Assembly (NCBI GenBank): GCA_009731375.1
Contig: BJOX01000228.1
Span: 221,458-270,495 of the forward strand
DNA length: 49,038 nucleotides
Origin: Paulinella micropora
Lineage: Eukaryota > Cercozoa > Imbricatea > Euglyphida
Direction of reading: 5' to 3'
Position numbers and translations under genes: made by a program. Under the pieces are notes generated by a model. The model saw nothing but the letters and a program-made list of their open reading frames with translations, was not told the origin of the DNA and searched no databases. Every line of letters starts with the position of its first letter. The first letter of the stretch is position 1. Positions 31,758-44,478 of this stretch are shown here, in pieces.

Positions 31758-31759
<2 letters not shown>

Positions 31760-32050
31760 GCGCCCGGCAACCGGATCAGTCCATCAACTAAAGTCACACC
31801 TCGCACTCAAGCAAAAATTGGTCAGGCGGCTGGCAGCTATCAACTAAGGCCGCAGCGCTCGCTCGCGCAGAAATTGGTAAGGCTGCTGACAGGCCTGCCA
31901 GAGCGCATGTAGCCCGGCCGGGACGGGCGGCACGGGCCGCTCGGACCAGGGCGCGAAGCCCGTAGAGTTGTGCAAGTTGTGATACCTACAGGTGATGTAT
32001 GATGTATGTGTTTGCTTTCTCTTTCAGTACCACTTTTATTTTCTCGTCAC
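31758..32050. other. GC-rich unique segment with an internal repeat of about 54 bp
   Basis: ATCAACTAAAGTCACACCTCG...CAAAAATTGGTCAGGC is followed by ATCAACTAAGGCCGCAGCGCTCG...CAGAAATTGGTAAGGC, a diverged direct repeat. No gene seen. Confidence 0.5.
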
Positions 32051-32106
32051 ATATTTTTGATTTTATTTATTTCCGAGGTGGCAACATTGAGCTTGTGTTT
32101 TTTTTT

Positions 32107-32160
32107 GGGGGGGGTGGGGAGGAGGGGGGGGGGGGGGGGGGTTTTTTTTCNNNNNNNNNN
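32107..32160. other. Poly-G, poly-T and 10-base gap
   Basis: A G-rich homopolymer then T run before N at 32151-32160. Confidence 0.8.
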
Positions 32161-32396
32161 TAGAGACAGAGAGAGAGAGATCATCTCATACAGACATAGT
32201 ATATCAATACCAGTAGGGCGCCCAGGGCCCGTCCTCTTTCCTAGGCCCTGCCCGCCAGGACAGCATGGCGTCAGTGAAGGGTATTTCAAGCATTGTGCAC
32301 AATTGTGCAAGCACGCGCCGCGGGTCACGCAGCAAAAACTCCGCGTCGATGACCTGGATAAGATAAATGGATAGGTTTGGTAGAAAAGTAGGTACG

Positions 32397-32398
<2 letters not shown>

Positions 32399-32459
<61 letters not shown>

Positions 32460-32502
32460 TTAGATAGATAGATAGATAGATATATATATAGATAGATAGA
32501 TC

Positions 32503-32537
<35 letters not shown>

Positions 32538-32708
32538 CGATAGATAGATCGATAGATAGATAGATAGATAGATAGATATAGATAGGTAGAAGATGGATGG
32601 ATAGATAGATATATAGATAGATAGATAGATAGATAGATATATATAGATAGATAGATAGATAGTTAGATAGTTAGATAGTTAGATAGATAGATAGATAGAA
32701 TAGATAGA

Positions 32709-32741
<33 letters not shown>
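32399..32741. repeat. GATA array at the 3' border of family 1 copy C
   Basis: GATA with GTTAGATA, GATCGATA and TATATA variants. Confidence 0.9.
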
Positions 32742-32742
<1 letters not shown>

Positions 32743-33209
32743 GAGATATCGACTAATGTCAGAAAAAAGGAGCTTCTGATTTCGTCAACCAAGGAAGTCT
32801 GTGGGTAAAGTATGAACCCGATGCCCAGCTAAGCCGTGATGTTTGCACGGAGGGGGACTGATACAGGCGATACCAAAGCTCCCTAGTACCAGGCGGGGCC
32901 AGGGCTCGTTCCATAAGCGCCTCTTGCAGAACGAGCTCCCACCTCCATTACAGAGGACCCAGTAAGCAGATGGAGTTTCGAGACTGTTCGACAGTCTAGT
33001 ATAAACCGACAGAGCACTGTGGGTTTTATTCCGAGCTCAACAAGTGAGAAAGGGCACCCTGAGGGAACAGGATTGTGCTTCCCGTCGCTATTTCGGCATG
33101 TGACTTATAGGCGTATGGCTAGGCACACATAAGGCACCCCACCACCACGGGCCCAGCACACCCATCATCCCCTAATTCTCTGTCTGTCGACAGATGGCAC
33201 CCATTTCAA
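32742..33209 (-). mobile_element. Dispersed repeat family 1, copy C
   Basis: Nearly identical to copy B across about 465 bases, with the same 5' start (GGGTGCCATCTGTCGA on the minus strand) and the same 3' end (ATATCTCATC then TATC). Its 5' side abuts the LINE copy 2 terminus with only a few bases between them, so one element inserted at the tail of the other. Confidence 0.8.
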
Positions 33210-33210
33210 G

Positions 33211-33817
33211 ATAGATGAGATGTCGCAAAGGAATGTAGTCCTTGCAAAGGAACGCAGTTTCACATCAAACAATAATTTGTGTACTGTGCATGTGTCCGGG
33301 ATGGGAATCACGGGTAGACTGTGTTCTGGAAAAAGAAGAGGAGGAAGGACGTTGAAGAAAAAGGCAATCTAGGAATGGAGAGTGGGAGGATAAGGAAGAA
33401 GAGAAAGAAAAGGAAGCCGTTAGTCCAAGTGTTTTGAGCACCGTAAGCTTGCGCAAGCTACAATGATGACATTGTATGAGGCCTAAACCCCCGCAGGGAC
33501 CTAGCCCGGGCTATGCAACACTGGACGGCTATGATGGAATGCAGTCACCAATACGGACTAGAGGAAGATTAGTCCAATTTTTGACTGCACAGGAGCGATA
33601 AATCGCAAAAGAGCAACGAGCTACGCAGGAGGATAGCTTGAAGCAAAGGGATTTGGATTGGGGATGGGAAAAACCCAAGGCGCGGAAACATCGATGAACA
33701 GAGAACGATACCATGCCGCGAGCCCCGCATTCGATTGGTCGAAGGTGGCAGGTCCATCCGTTGTCCTCGATTTGAGATTTGAGCTTGTTGTATCGGTTGG
33801 TCTTGTAGGCTCGTGCG
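33211..33817 (-). mobile_element. 5'-truncated REL-endonuclease LINE, copy 2
   Basis: Nearly identical to 14557-15160 and in the same orientation. Its 5' break falls just before the endonuclease lysine region: the readable frame starts R-A-Y-K-T-N-R-Y and stops at 33529-33531. The break joins directly to a GATA array (CTCGTGCG|AGATAGAT), while the 3' end keeps GCGACATCTCATCTATC. Only about 95 codons and the 3' UTR remain. Confidence 0.85.
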
Positions 33818-33859
<42 letters not shown>

Positions 33860-33872
33860 GTAGATAGATAGG

Positions 33873-33935
<63 letters not shown>

Positions 33936-33995
33936 GTAACCGGAGGGGGCCCGCTCGGACCTGCGGAGAGCTCAAGGTAGATGGATAGGTAGATG

Positions 33996-34032
<37 letters not shown>

Positions 34033-34033
34033 G

Positions 34034-34091
<58 letters not shown>

Positions 34092-34131
34092 CAGGAGGGG
34101 GCCCGCTCGGACCTGCGGAGAGTTCAAGGTA
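33818..34131. repeat. GATA array holding two copies of a fragment of about 40 bp (family 4)
   Basis: GATA fills 33818-33932 and 33979-34091. At about 33936-33978 and 34092-34131 the fragment GGAGGGGGCCCGCTCGGACC ... TGCGGAGAG(C/T)TCAAGGTAGA occurs twice in the same orientation, each followed on its minus-strand 3' side by TATC repeats. These look like very short 5'-truncated insertions of a fourth element. Confidence 0.7.
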
Positions 34132-34147
34132 GAGATCTTTGAGATCC

Positions 34148-34148
<1 letters not shown>

Positions 34149-34244
<96 letters not shown>

Positions 34245-34299
34245 NNNNNNNNNNAGGGAGAGAGAGAGATAGAGAGAGAGAGAGAGGGAGAGAGGGAGA

Positions 34300-34367
<68 letters not shown>

Positions 34368-34384
34368 GAGAGAGAGATTGTTAC

Positions 34385-34416
<32 letters not shown>

Positions 34417-34422
34417 TATTAC

Positions 34423-34479
<57 letters not shown>

Positions 34480-34506
34480 TATTGTTATCATTATCATTAT
34501 CATCAT

Positions 34507-34538
<32 letters not shown>

Positions 34539-34600
34539 TTATTTTTATTATTATTATCATAATTATCATTATTATTATTATTATTATTATTATAATTATT
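34149..34600. repeat. (GA)n with gap, then (ATT)n
   Basis: GA dinucleotides surround N at 34245-34254, then ATT triplets run to about 34600. Confidence 0.95.
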
Positions 34601-35022
<422 letters not shown>

Positions 35023-35039
35023 TATTATTATTTCTCATT

Positions 35040-35955
35040 GTTGTGACCTGCATGCCGATGTCCTGCATAGTTGGGTTGGTAACAACTTGGGTATAGCTAC
35101 ATACATACATACGTACACACATACATGCATACATACATACATACATACATACATACATACATACATGCATACATATATACATACATGCTAATGTCCTGCA
35201 TAGTTGGGTTGGTAACAACTTGGGTATAGCTACATACATACATATACACATACGCGTACATACATACATACATACATACATGCATACATGCTAATGTCCT
35301 GCATAGTTGGGTTGGTAACAACTTGGGTATAGCTACATACATATACACACACACATACATGCATACATACATACATACATACATACATGCATACATACAT
35401 GCTAATGTCCTGCATAGTTGGGTTGGTAACAACTTGGGTATAGCTACATACACTCATACGCACACATACATGCATGCATACATACATACATACATGCATA
35501 CATACATACATACGTACATAGTTATTACATACGTACATACATACATACATACATACATACATACATACATACGTACATAGTTATAACATACATACATACA
35601 TACATACATACATGCATACATACATACATACATACATACATACATTACATACATACATTACATACATACATACATACATACATGCATACATACATACATA
35701 CGTACATACATACATACATACATACATACATACATACGTACATACATACATACATACATGCATGCATACATACATACATACATACATACATACATACATA
35801 CATACGTACGTACGTACGTACATACACACATACATACATACATACATACATACATACATAGTATTACATACACACATACATACATACATTCGTACATACA
35901 TACATACGTACGTACGTACATACATACATACATACATACATACATACATACTTAC
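35040..35955. repeat. Composite minisatellite: 45-bp core plus (ATAC)n
   Basis: A core TGTCCTGCATAGTTGGGTTGG-TAACAACTTGGGTATAGC occurs four times (about 35059, 35192, 35296 and 35405), each followed by a variable ATAC array. After the last core the ATAC/ATGC array continues alone to about 35950. Confidence 0.9.
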
Positions 35956-36303
35956 CTGGCTAGAATTAGGCCGGGATCACGCACCAACAGCACGTGCTTG
36001 CACTGTTTCAGAAATGCTCGGTCCAAACCCACCTAATTGTATGTGTGTATGTATGCCCGGTATAGTATGCTAGAGGTGCGTATGCCCGGGTATATCCAGC
36101 TACACGTGCCATGTCTGGGTATAATGCATATTTCGTGCGTATACCCGGCTATAGCTGGCCAGATGTACGTCATGTATGCCCGTCTGTCTATCCTGTATGT
36201 ATGCATGTACGTGGGTATTTATAACTGTCTTTTGTTGGTATGCGTGCTTGCAATTTGTTGGTGTGCATGTTGGGTAGCTAGCTCAGCAGACAGACTGAGA
36301 GGT
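35956..36303. other. Unique island with a degenerate ATGCCCGG(T)ATA repeat
   Basis: TATGCCCGGTATAGTATGCTAG, TATGCCCGGGTATATCCAGC, TATACCCGGCTATAGCTGGC and TATGCCCGTCTG recur about every 35-45 bases. No gene found. Confidence 0.5.
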
Positions 36304-36338
36304 GGATAGATAGATAGATAGGTAGGTAGGTAGGTAGG

Positions 36339-36387
<49 letters not shown>

Positions 36388-36983
36388 GGATAGATGGATA
36401 GATGGATAGAAAGATAGATAGAAAGATAGATAGAAAGATAGATAGAAAGATAGATAGAAAGATAGATAGAAAGATAGATAGATAGATATCTGAGATAGAG
36501 ATAGAGATAGAGATAGAGATAGAGATAGAGATAGATATAGATATAGATATAGATATAGATATAGATATAGATAAAGACACAGATATAGATATAGATATAG
36601 ATATAGATATAGATATAGATATAGATATAGATATAAATATATAGATATATAGATATAGATATAGATATAGATATATAGATATATAGATATAGATATAGAT
36701 ATAGATATAGATATAGATATATAGATATAGATATAGATATAGATATAGATATAAGCTTAGATATAAGCTTAAATATAGATATAAATATAGATATAGATAT
36801 AGATATAGATGTAAATATAGATATAGATATAGATATAGATATAGATATAGATATAGATATAGATATAGATATAGATATATAGATATAGATACAGATATAG
36901 ATATAGATATAGATATAGATATAGATATAGATATAGATGTAGATATGTAGATATAGATAAATAGACAGATTGATAGACAAAGA
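36304..36983. repeat. GATA array changing into (GATATA)n
   Basis: GATA with GGTA and GATAGAAA blocks, then AGATAGAG, then about 450 bases of ATAGAT hexamers. Confidence 0.95.
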
Positions 36984-37035
36984 AGTTGTGGCATGAGTTT
37001 GAAGAAAGACACGAGATAGTTTGTTGGAAAGACAG

Positions 37036-37088
<53 letters not shown>

Positions 37089-37960
37089 GAAAGAGAGAGA
37101 GAAAGAGAGCGATAGATAGGTAAATAGACAGACAAAGAAGTGTAACATGAGTTTGAAGAAGACCACGGGACAGATAGACGGATTGAAAGATAGACAGATA
37201 GACAGATATACAGGCAGACAGATAGGTAAATAGAAAGTCCAAGAAGTGTGGCAAGAGTTTGAAGAAGACCATAGGTCAGATAGACAGATGGAAAGATAGA
37301 CAGAAAAGACAGACAGATAGATAGCTAGATAGGTAGTTGAGCAGACCAAGAAGTGTGGCATGAGTTTGAAGAAGACCATAGGTCAGATAGACAGATGGAC
37401 AGATAGACAGATATACAGACAGATAGATAGGTAAATAGAAAGACCAAGAAGTGTGGCACGAGTTTGAAGAAGACCACAGGACAGATAGACAGATAGACAG
37501 ATAGACAGATAGACAGACAGACAGATAGGTGAATAGACAGACCAAGAAGTGCGGCATGAGTTTAAAGAAGGCTACAGGACAGATAGACAGATGACAGATA
37601 GACAGATAAACAGATAAACAGATAGACAGATAGACAGATAGACAGACAGACAAACAGATAGATAGGTGAATAGACAGACCAAGAAGTGTGGCATGAGTTT
37701 AAAGAAGGCTATAGGACAGATAGACAGATAGACAGATAGACAGATAAACAGATAGACAGATAGACAGATAGACAGATAGACAGATAGACAAACAGATAGA
37801 TAGGTGAATAGACAGACCAAGAAGTGTGGCATGAGTTTAAAGAAGGCTATAGGACAGATAAACAGATAGACAGATAGACAGATAGACAGATAGACAGACA
37901 GACAAACAGATAGATAGGTGAATAGACAGACCAAGAAGTGTGGCATGAGTTTAAAGAAGG
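36984..37960. repeat. Minisatellite of about 100-140 bp with GACA/GATA spacers, nine cores
   Basis: The core AGACCAAGAAGTGTGGCATG-AGTTTGAAGAAGACCA occurs at about 36982, 37133, 37236, 37344, 37440, 37537, 37677, 37816 and 37928, separated by variable GACAGATA arrays. The later four use AAAGAAGGC(T/C)A variants. On the minus strand the core reads [11 protein letters not shown]. Confidence 0.9.
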
Positions 37961-38034
37961 CCACGGGGCGCGGATGTGGGCCCAGCAGAACAGCATGGAC
38001 CACGCGCTCTCCATCTGTGTCACACACTCTACAA

Positions 38035-38261
38035 CAGCAAAAACAACAACAAGAGCAACAACAAGAAAAGTAACAACAGCAAGAGCGTTAACAAGAGAAA
38101 AAACAGCAACAGCAAAAGCAACAGCAGCGGCAGCAGCAGCAGCAGCAGCAACAACAACAACAACAACAACAACAACGACGACGACGACAATAACAACAAC
38201 AACAGCGTACTACCCTCTGCCTATCCGTATCGCACACACTAGAAGCCGAAATCAATAAAAT

Positions 38262-38302
<41 letters not shown>

Positions 38303-38330
38303 GCTTCAATCAATCAATCAATCAATCGAT

Positions 38331-38370
<40 letters not shown>
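38035..38370. repeat. (CAA)n, (CAG)n, (CGA)n and (CAAT)n arrays
   Basis: Triplet array to about 38205, a short linker, then CAAT tetramers at about 38260-38370. Confidence 0.9.
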
Positions 38371-38373
<3 letters not shown>

Positions 38374-40013
38374 TAATATAATATAATATAATTTAATATA
38401 ATATAATATAATATAATATAATATAATATAACATAACATAATATAATATAATATAATATAATATAATATAATATAATATAACATAACATAATATAAAATA
38501 ATATAACATAATATAATATAATATAATATAATATAATATAATATAATATAATATAATATAATATGATATAATATGATTAATATAATATAATATAATATAA
38601 TATAATATAATATAATATAATATAATATAATATAATATAATATAATATAATATAATATAATATAATATAACAATATTATAATATAATACAATATAATATA
38701 ATATAATATAATATAATATAATATAATATAATATAATATAATATAATATAGTATAATATAATATAATATAATATATGTATAATATAATATAATATAATAT
38801 AATATAATATAATATAATATAATATAATATAATATAATATAATATAATATAATATAATATCATATCATACCATATAATATAATATAATATAATATAATAT
38901 AATATAATATAATATAATATAATATAATATAATATAATATAATATAATATAATATTATAATATAATATAATATAATATAATAATATAATATAATATAATA
39001 TAACATAACATAACATAACATAACATAATATAATATAATATAATATAATATAATATAATATAATATAATATAATATAATATAATATAATATGATATGATA
39101 TAATATAATATAATATAATATAATATAGTATAATATAATATAATATAATATAATATAATATATGTAATATAATATACTATGTAATATAATATAATATAAT
39201 ATAATATAATGTAATATAATATAATATAATATAATATAATATAATATAATATAATATAATATAATATAATATAATATAATATATATATATATATAATATA
39301 ATATAATATAATATAATATAATATAATATAATATAATATAAATATAATATAAATATAATATAATATAATATAATATAATATAATATAATATAATATAATA
39401 TAATGTAGTGTATTGTAATGTAATGTAATATAATATAATATAATGTAATGTAATATAATATAATGTAATGTAATATAATATAATATAATATAATATCATA
39501 TAATATAATATAATATAATATAATATAATATAATATAATATAATATAATATAAATCTAATATAATATAATATAATATAATATAATATAATATAATATAAT
39601 GTAATAATATTATATTATATTATATTATATTACATTATATTATATTATATTATATTATATTATATTATATTATATTATATTATTATATTATATTATTATA
39701 TTATATTATATTATATTATGTTATGTTATGTTATGTTATGTAATGTAATGTAATGTAATGTAATGTAATGTCATGTAATGTAATGTAATGTACTGTAATG
39801 TACTGTAATGTACTGTAATGTACTGTAATGTACTGTACTGTACTGTATTGTACTGTACTGTAATGTACTGTAATGTACTGTAATGTATTGTAATGTACTG
39901 TAATGTAATGTAATGTAATGTAATGTAATGTAATATAATGTAATATAATGTAATATAATATAATATAATATAATATAATATAATATAATATAATATAATA
40001 TAATATAATATAG
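38371..40013. repeat. (TATAA)n satellite of 1.6 kb
   Basis: ATATA pentamers with AACAT, ATGTA and TGTAC sub-blocks. At about 39605-39745 the strand of the repeat flips to TATTA, then returns to TAATG, giving an inverted arrangement. Confidence 0.95.
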
Positions 40014-40039
40014 ATAGATAGATAGACAGACAGACAGGC

Positions 40040-40105
<66 letters not shown>

Positions 40106-40138
40106 GTAGGTAGGTAGATAGATAGGTAGATAGGTAGG

Positions 40139-40197
<59 letters not shown>

Positions 40198-40205
40198 ATT
40201 GATAA

Positions 40206-40249
<44 letters not shown>

Positions 40250-40290
40250 GTAGGTGGACGGATAGATAGGTAGGTAGGTAGGTAGATAGG

Positions 40291-40363
<73 letters not shown>

Positions 40364-40392
40364 TAGATAGATAGATAGATAGAATAGATAGA

Positions 40393-40440
<48 letters not shown>

Positions 40441-40460
40441 GTTTATATATATATACATAT

Positions 40461-40555
<95 letters not shown>
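40014..40555. repeat. GATA array
   Basis: GATA with GGTA, GACA and a TATATACATATA interruption at about 40440-40465. The minus-strand reading is Y-L-S-I repeats. Confidence 0.95.
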
Positions 40556-40556
<1 letters not shown>

Positions 40557-40595
40557 CCGCATAGTTAGTTCGCGATCTGGTCGCTCCGCACCCTA

Positions 40596-40625
40596 TGTAT
40601 GTATGTATGTATGTATATATGTATG

Positions 40626-40657
<32 letters not shown>

Positions 40658-40705
40658 TGTATGTATGTATGTATGTATGTATGTGTGTGTGTATGTATGT
40701 ATGTA

Positions 40706-40744
<39 letters not shown>

Positions 40745-40752
40745 GTAGTATG

Positions 40753-40786
<34 letters not shown>

Positions 40787-40873
40787 TGTATGTATGTATG
40801 TGTGTATGTGCGTGTGTGTGTGTGTGTGTGCGTGTGTGTATGTATGATATGCATGTATGCATGTATGTGTGTG

Positions 40874-40938
<65 letters not shown>

Positions 40939-40979
40939 ATGTATGTATGTATGTATGTATATGTGTATGCATGTATGTA

Positions 40980-41012
<33 letters not shown>

Positions 41013-41268
41013 TTGTATGTATGTATGTATGTACGTACGTACGTACGTACGTATGTATGTATGCATGTATGCATGCATGTATGTTATGTATGTATGTATG
41101 TATGTATGTATGTATGTATGTATGTATGTATTGAATGTATGAATGTATGTATGTATGTATGTATGCATGCATGTATGTATGTATGTATGTATGTATGTAT
41201 GCATGCATGTATGTATGTATGTATGTATGAATGTATGTATGTATGTATGTATGTATGTATGTATGTAC
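40596..41268. repeat. (GTAT)n / (GT)n / (ATGC)n array
   Basis: ATGT tetramers, GT blocks and a palindromic ACGT block at about 41031-41050. Confidence 0.95.
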
Positions 41269-41300
41269 CGTCTCGCGCAGGTAGTGTGGGTACAAGGGTT

Positions 41301-41700
41301 CATCATAGACTACTGTGTCGCAACGCTGAGCAAAGCTGCAGACAGACACTACTAGTAGTATATTATGCGGCTAGCCATAAATTTGACGTGTTTTGGGGGC
41401 GAGCCGGGCCGACTAGCCACGCAAAACGCGCCGCATATGTAGTTTCATCGGTAACCTGACCACACTTTGTGGAGGTGACCGATAAAATGATCATCATAGA
41501 CCACTGTGTCAGAACGCTGAGCAAAGCTACAGACAGACACCAGTATATTATGCGGCTAGCCACAAATTTGACGTGTTTTGCAGGCCAGCCGGGCCGTGCC
41601 GGCGGGCCACGCAAAACACGTCAAATTTCGCGCGCTGCATATGTAGTTTTATCGGTAACCTGACAACATTTTGTGGAGGTGACTGGTAACATGGTTATAT
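41301..41700 (+). repeat. 191-bp tandem duplication
   Basis: CATCATAGAC(T/C)ACTGTGTC starts at 41301 and 41492. Shared blocks include GCTGAGCAAAGCT, TATTATGCGGCTAGCCA, AAATTTGACGTGTTTTG, CATATGTAGTTT(C/T)ATCGGTAACCTGAC and TTTGTGGAGGTGAC. Not coding as far as I can see. Confidence 0.85.
41564..41628. repeat. Perfect 18-bp inverted repeat with a GC-rich loop
   Basis: AAATTTGACGTGTTTTGC (41564-41581) and its exact complement GCAAAACACGTCAAATTT (41611-41628) flank 29 bases that are themselves GGCC/CCGG-rich and partly self-complementary. Copy 1 of the duplication has only decayed arms (CGTGTTTTG ... CGCAAAACGCG). Confidence 0.9.
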
Positions 41701-41739
41701 ACCCGTTTGATTGATTTAAAAGCCTGGGACAGACACAAT

Positions 41740-41864
41740 GAGTATACCACACGCATGAGACATACATACACACATTAGATAATGTAAGCACCGCACTCAT
41801 AAGATAGACATACATGCATTAGGTAATGTCAGCACTGCACTCATACACATAGTATACATATATA

Positions 41865-41900
<36 letters not shown>

Positions 41901-42060
41901 TGTATGTATATGCATTTTTGGTTGATTTGTTACAGCGCGACCTGTGCATTACATACATGCATAGATACATACATACATACATACATACATACATACATAC
42001 ACATATACACTTACGTGTATGAGTGCAGTGCTGACATCACCTAAATGCATGTATGTATGT
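41740..42060. repeat. Large imperfect inverted repeat
   Basis: TGCATTAGGTAATGTCAGCA-CTGCACTCATACAC (about 41814-41847) is mirrored by GTGTATGAGTGCAGTGCTGA-CATCACCTAAATGCA (about 42014-42048). ATGT and ATAC arrays between them add further complementarity, and ACCACACGCATGAGACATAC upstream is complementary to the 44-bp repeat downstream. Confidence 0.75.
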
Positions 42061-42465
42061 CTTATGCGTGTGGTGTTTACATTATCTTATGTGTGTATGT
42101 ATGTCTTATGCGTGTGGTGTTTACATTATCTTATGTGTGTATGTATGTCTTATGCGTGTGGTGTTTACATTATCTTATGTGTGTATGTATGTCTTATGCG
42201 TGTGGTGTTTACATTATTTAATGTGTGTATGTATGTCTTATGCGTGTGGTGTTTACATTATTTAATGTGTGTATGTATGTCTTATGCGTGTGGTGTTTAC
42301 ATTATCTAATGTGTGTATGTATGTCTTATGCGTGTGGAGTTTACATTACTTAATGTGTGTATGCATGTCTTATGCGTGTGGTGTTTACATTATCTAATGT
42401 GTGTATGTATGTCTTATGCGTGTGGTGCTTACATTATCTAATGTGTGTATGTATGTCTTTACGTG
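42056..42465 (+). repeat. 44-bp tandem repeat, nine units
   Basis: CTTATGCGTGTGGTGTTTAC begins at 42061 and every 44 bases to 42413, with a partial unit at 42457. Variation is limited to ATTATCTTATG / ATTATTTAATG / ATTATCTAATG, in runs of neighbouring units, which records the order of duplication. The unit length is 11 ATGT tetramers. Confidence 0.92.
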
Positions 42466-42487
42466 ATACGGACTGGACCACAGACAA

Positions 42488-42516
42488 CATATATATATAT
42501 ATATATATATGTATGT

Positions 42517-42590
<74 letters not shown>

Positions 42591-42592
42591 AG
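42488..42592. repeat. (TA)n array
   Basis: TA dinucleotides with GTATGTATAC and TTTGTC interruptions. Confidence 0.9.
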
Positions 42593-42915
42593 TCAGACAT
42601 GTCCATTCACTTATGTACCATAAGCGACCAAAATCACGAAAACTGGCACACATTTCTCAAAAACATACCTTTGTTTCATAAAACACACACACATGTTTGT
42701 TACATTTTTGCAAACAGAGCCATGGGAAATGAATTCAGACAAAATAACGACAAAAAGGACATGGTTTTTCCAAAAACATGTACATAAATAAATCTATGTC
42801 TATACGTATATATATATATATATTGGAACATTGTGTATGTGTACGTGTGTGTGTGTGTGTAGCTTGTTCGATAACGTTACCGTTGTTATTATAATGTGCT
42901 ACCTGGACTTTATTT
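42593..42915. other. A-rich unique island
   Basis: No exon or RNA gene supported. Confidence 0.4.
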
Positions 42916-43037
42916 ATTTATTATTCATTCATTCATTCATTCATTCATTCATTCATTTCATTCGTTCATTCATTCATTCATTCATTCATTCATTCATTCA
43001 TTCATTCGTTCATTCGTTCGTTCATTCGTTCGTTCGT

Positions 43038-43128
<91 letters not shown>

Positions 43129-43169
43129 TTCATTTACTTATTTATTTATTAAATTAGTTATTAAATTAG

Positions 43170-43208
<39 letters not shown>

Positions 43209-43220
43209 TTAATTAATTTA
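42916..43220. repeat. (ATTC)n then (ATTT)n array
   Basis: CATT tetramers give way at about 43030 to TTTA tetramers. Confidence 0.95.
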
Positions 43221-43278
43221 TTTATTGTTCTTATGATAGCGTGACTGGTACAGGAGCGTGTTTATTAGGAAACGGATA

Positions 43279-43418
43279 TGTTGATTGATTGATTGATTTG
43301 ATTGATTGATTGATTGATTGATTGATCGATTGATTGATCGATTGATTGATCGATTGATTGATTGATGGATTGATTGATTGATCGATTGATCGATTGATCG
43401 ATCGATTGATTGATTGAT

Positions 43419-43454
<36 letters not shown>

Positions 43455-43522
43455 CGATTGATTGATCGATTGATTGATTGATTGATTGATTGATCAATCG
43501 ATTGATTGATCGACTGATTGAT

Positions 43523-43562
<40 letters not shown>

Positions 43563-43816
43563 CGATCGATCGATTGATTGATTGATTGATTGATTGATCG
43601 ATCAATCGATTGATTGATCGATTGATTGATTGATTGATTGATTGACTGATTGATTGATTGATCGATCGATTGATTGATTGATCGATTGATTGATTGATTG
43701 ATTGATTGATTAATTGATTGATTGATTGATTGATCGGTTGATTGATTGATTGATTGATCGATTGATTGATCGATCGATTGATTGATTGATTGATTGATTA
43801 ATTGATTGATTGATTA

Positions 43817-43850
<34 letters not shown>

Positions 43851-43902
43851 CGATTGATCGATTGATTGATTGATTGATTGATTGATCGATTGATTGATCG
43901 AT

Positions 43903-43970
<68 letters not shown>

Positions 43971-44050
43971 CGATTGATTGATCGATTGATTGATCGATTG
44001 ATTGATCGATTGATCGATTGATCGATTGATCGTGAATCGATCGATCGTGA
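43279..44050. repeat. (ATTG)n / (ATCG)n array
   Basis: GATT tetramers with interspersed GATC, about 770 bases. GATCGATC stretches are self-complementary. Confidence 0.95.
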
Positions 44051-44177
44051 TTGATTGCTGGGATTTGTTATCGTTGTCATTACTGTGACCTGTACATGAG
44101 GGCGGTGCTGACATTACGTGGACTGGACCATAGACACAGCCGCTTGCAATGCTTTGCCTCGCCTAATTGCCCTGCAA

Positions 44178-44191
44178 TATCATCATCATCA

Positions 44192-44241
<50 letters not shown>

Positions 44242-44443
44242 GTCGTCGTCGTCATATTCGTCGTCATATTCGTCGTCATCGTCATCATCGTCGTCATCGT
44301 CGTCATCGTCGTCATCATCGTCATCATCGTCATCATCGTCATCATCGTCATCATCGTCATTATCCTTATTATCGTCATCATCGTCATCATCGTCATCATC
44401 ATTACCGTCATTATCGTCCTTATCATCACTATCGATATTATAG

Positions 44444-44478
<35 letters not shown>

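Noticed and set aside
30793-31806. Poly-Val/Leu minus frame and poly-Thr/Gln plus frame
   Set aside because: These are products of the triplet array; both strands and all frames are open.
37276-38027. Minus-strand frame with repeated [11 protein letters not shown] as a repeat protein
   Set aside because: The frame is kept only in blocks and spacers are GACA/GATA arrays. No start context or domain, so treated as a minisatellite.
36219-39499. Long frames with YLSI, YIYI or IILYY repeats
   Set aside because: Translations of GATA, ATAGAT and ATATA arrays, with no other coding signs.
38371-40013. Centromeric or telomeric satellite
   Set aside because: The pentamer satellite is short, mixed with other arrays and lies near genes. 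No telomere-type repeat is seen.
35040-42465. CRISPR array
   Set aside because: The regularly repeated units have microsatellite spacers rather than unique ones, and the DNA is eukaryotic.
43231-44114. INQS/SIDQ-repeat minus frames
   Set aside because: Direct translation of the ATTG/ATCG tetramer array.
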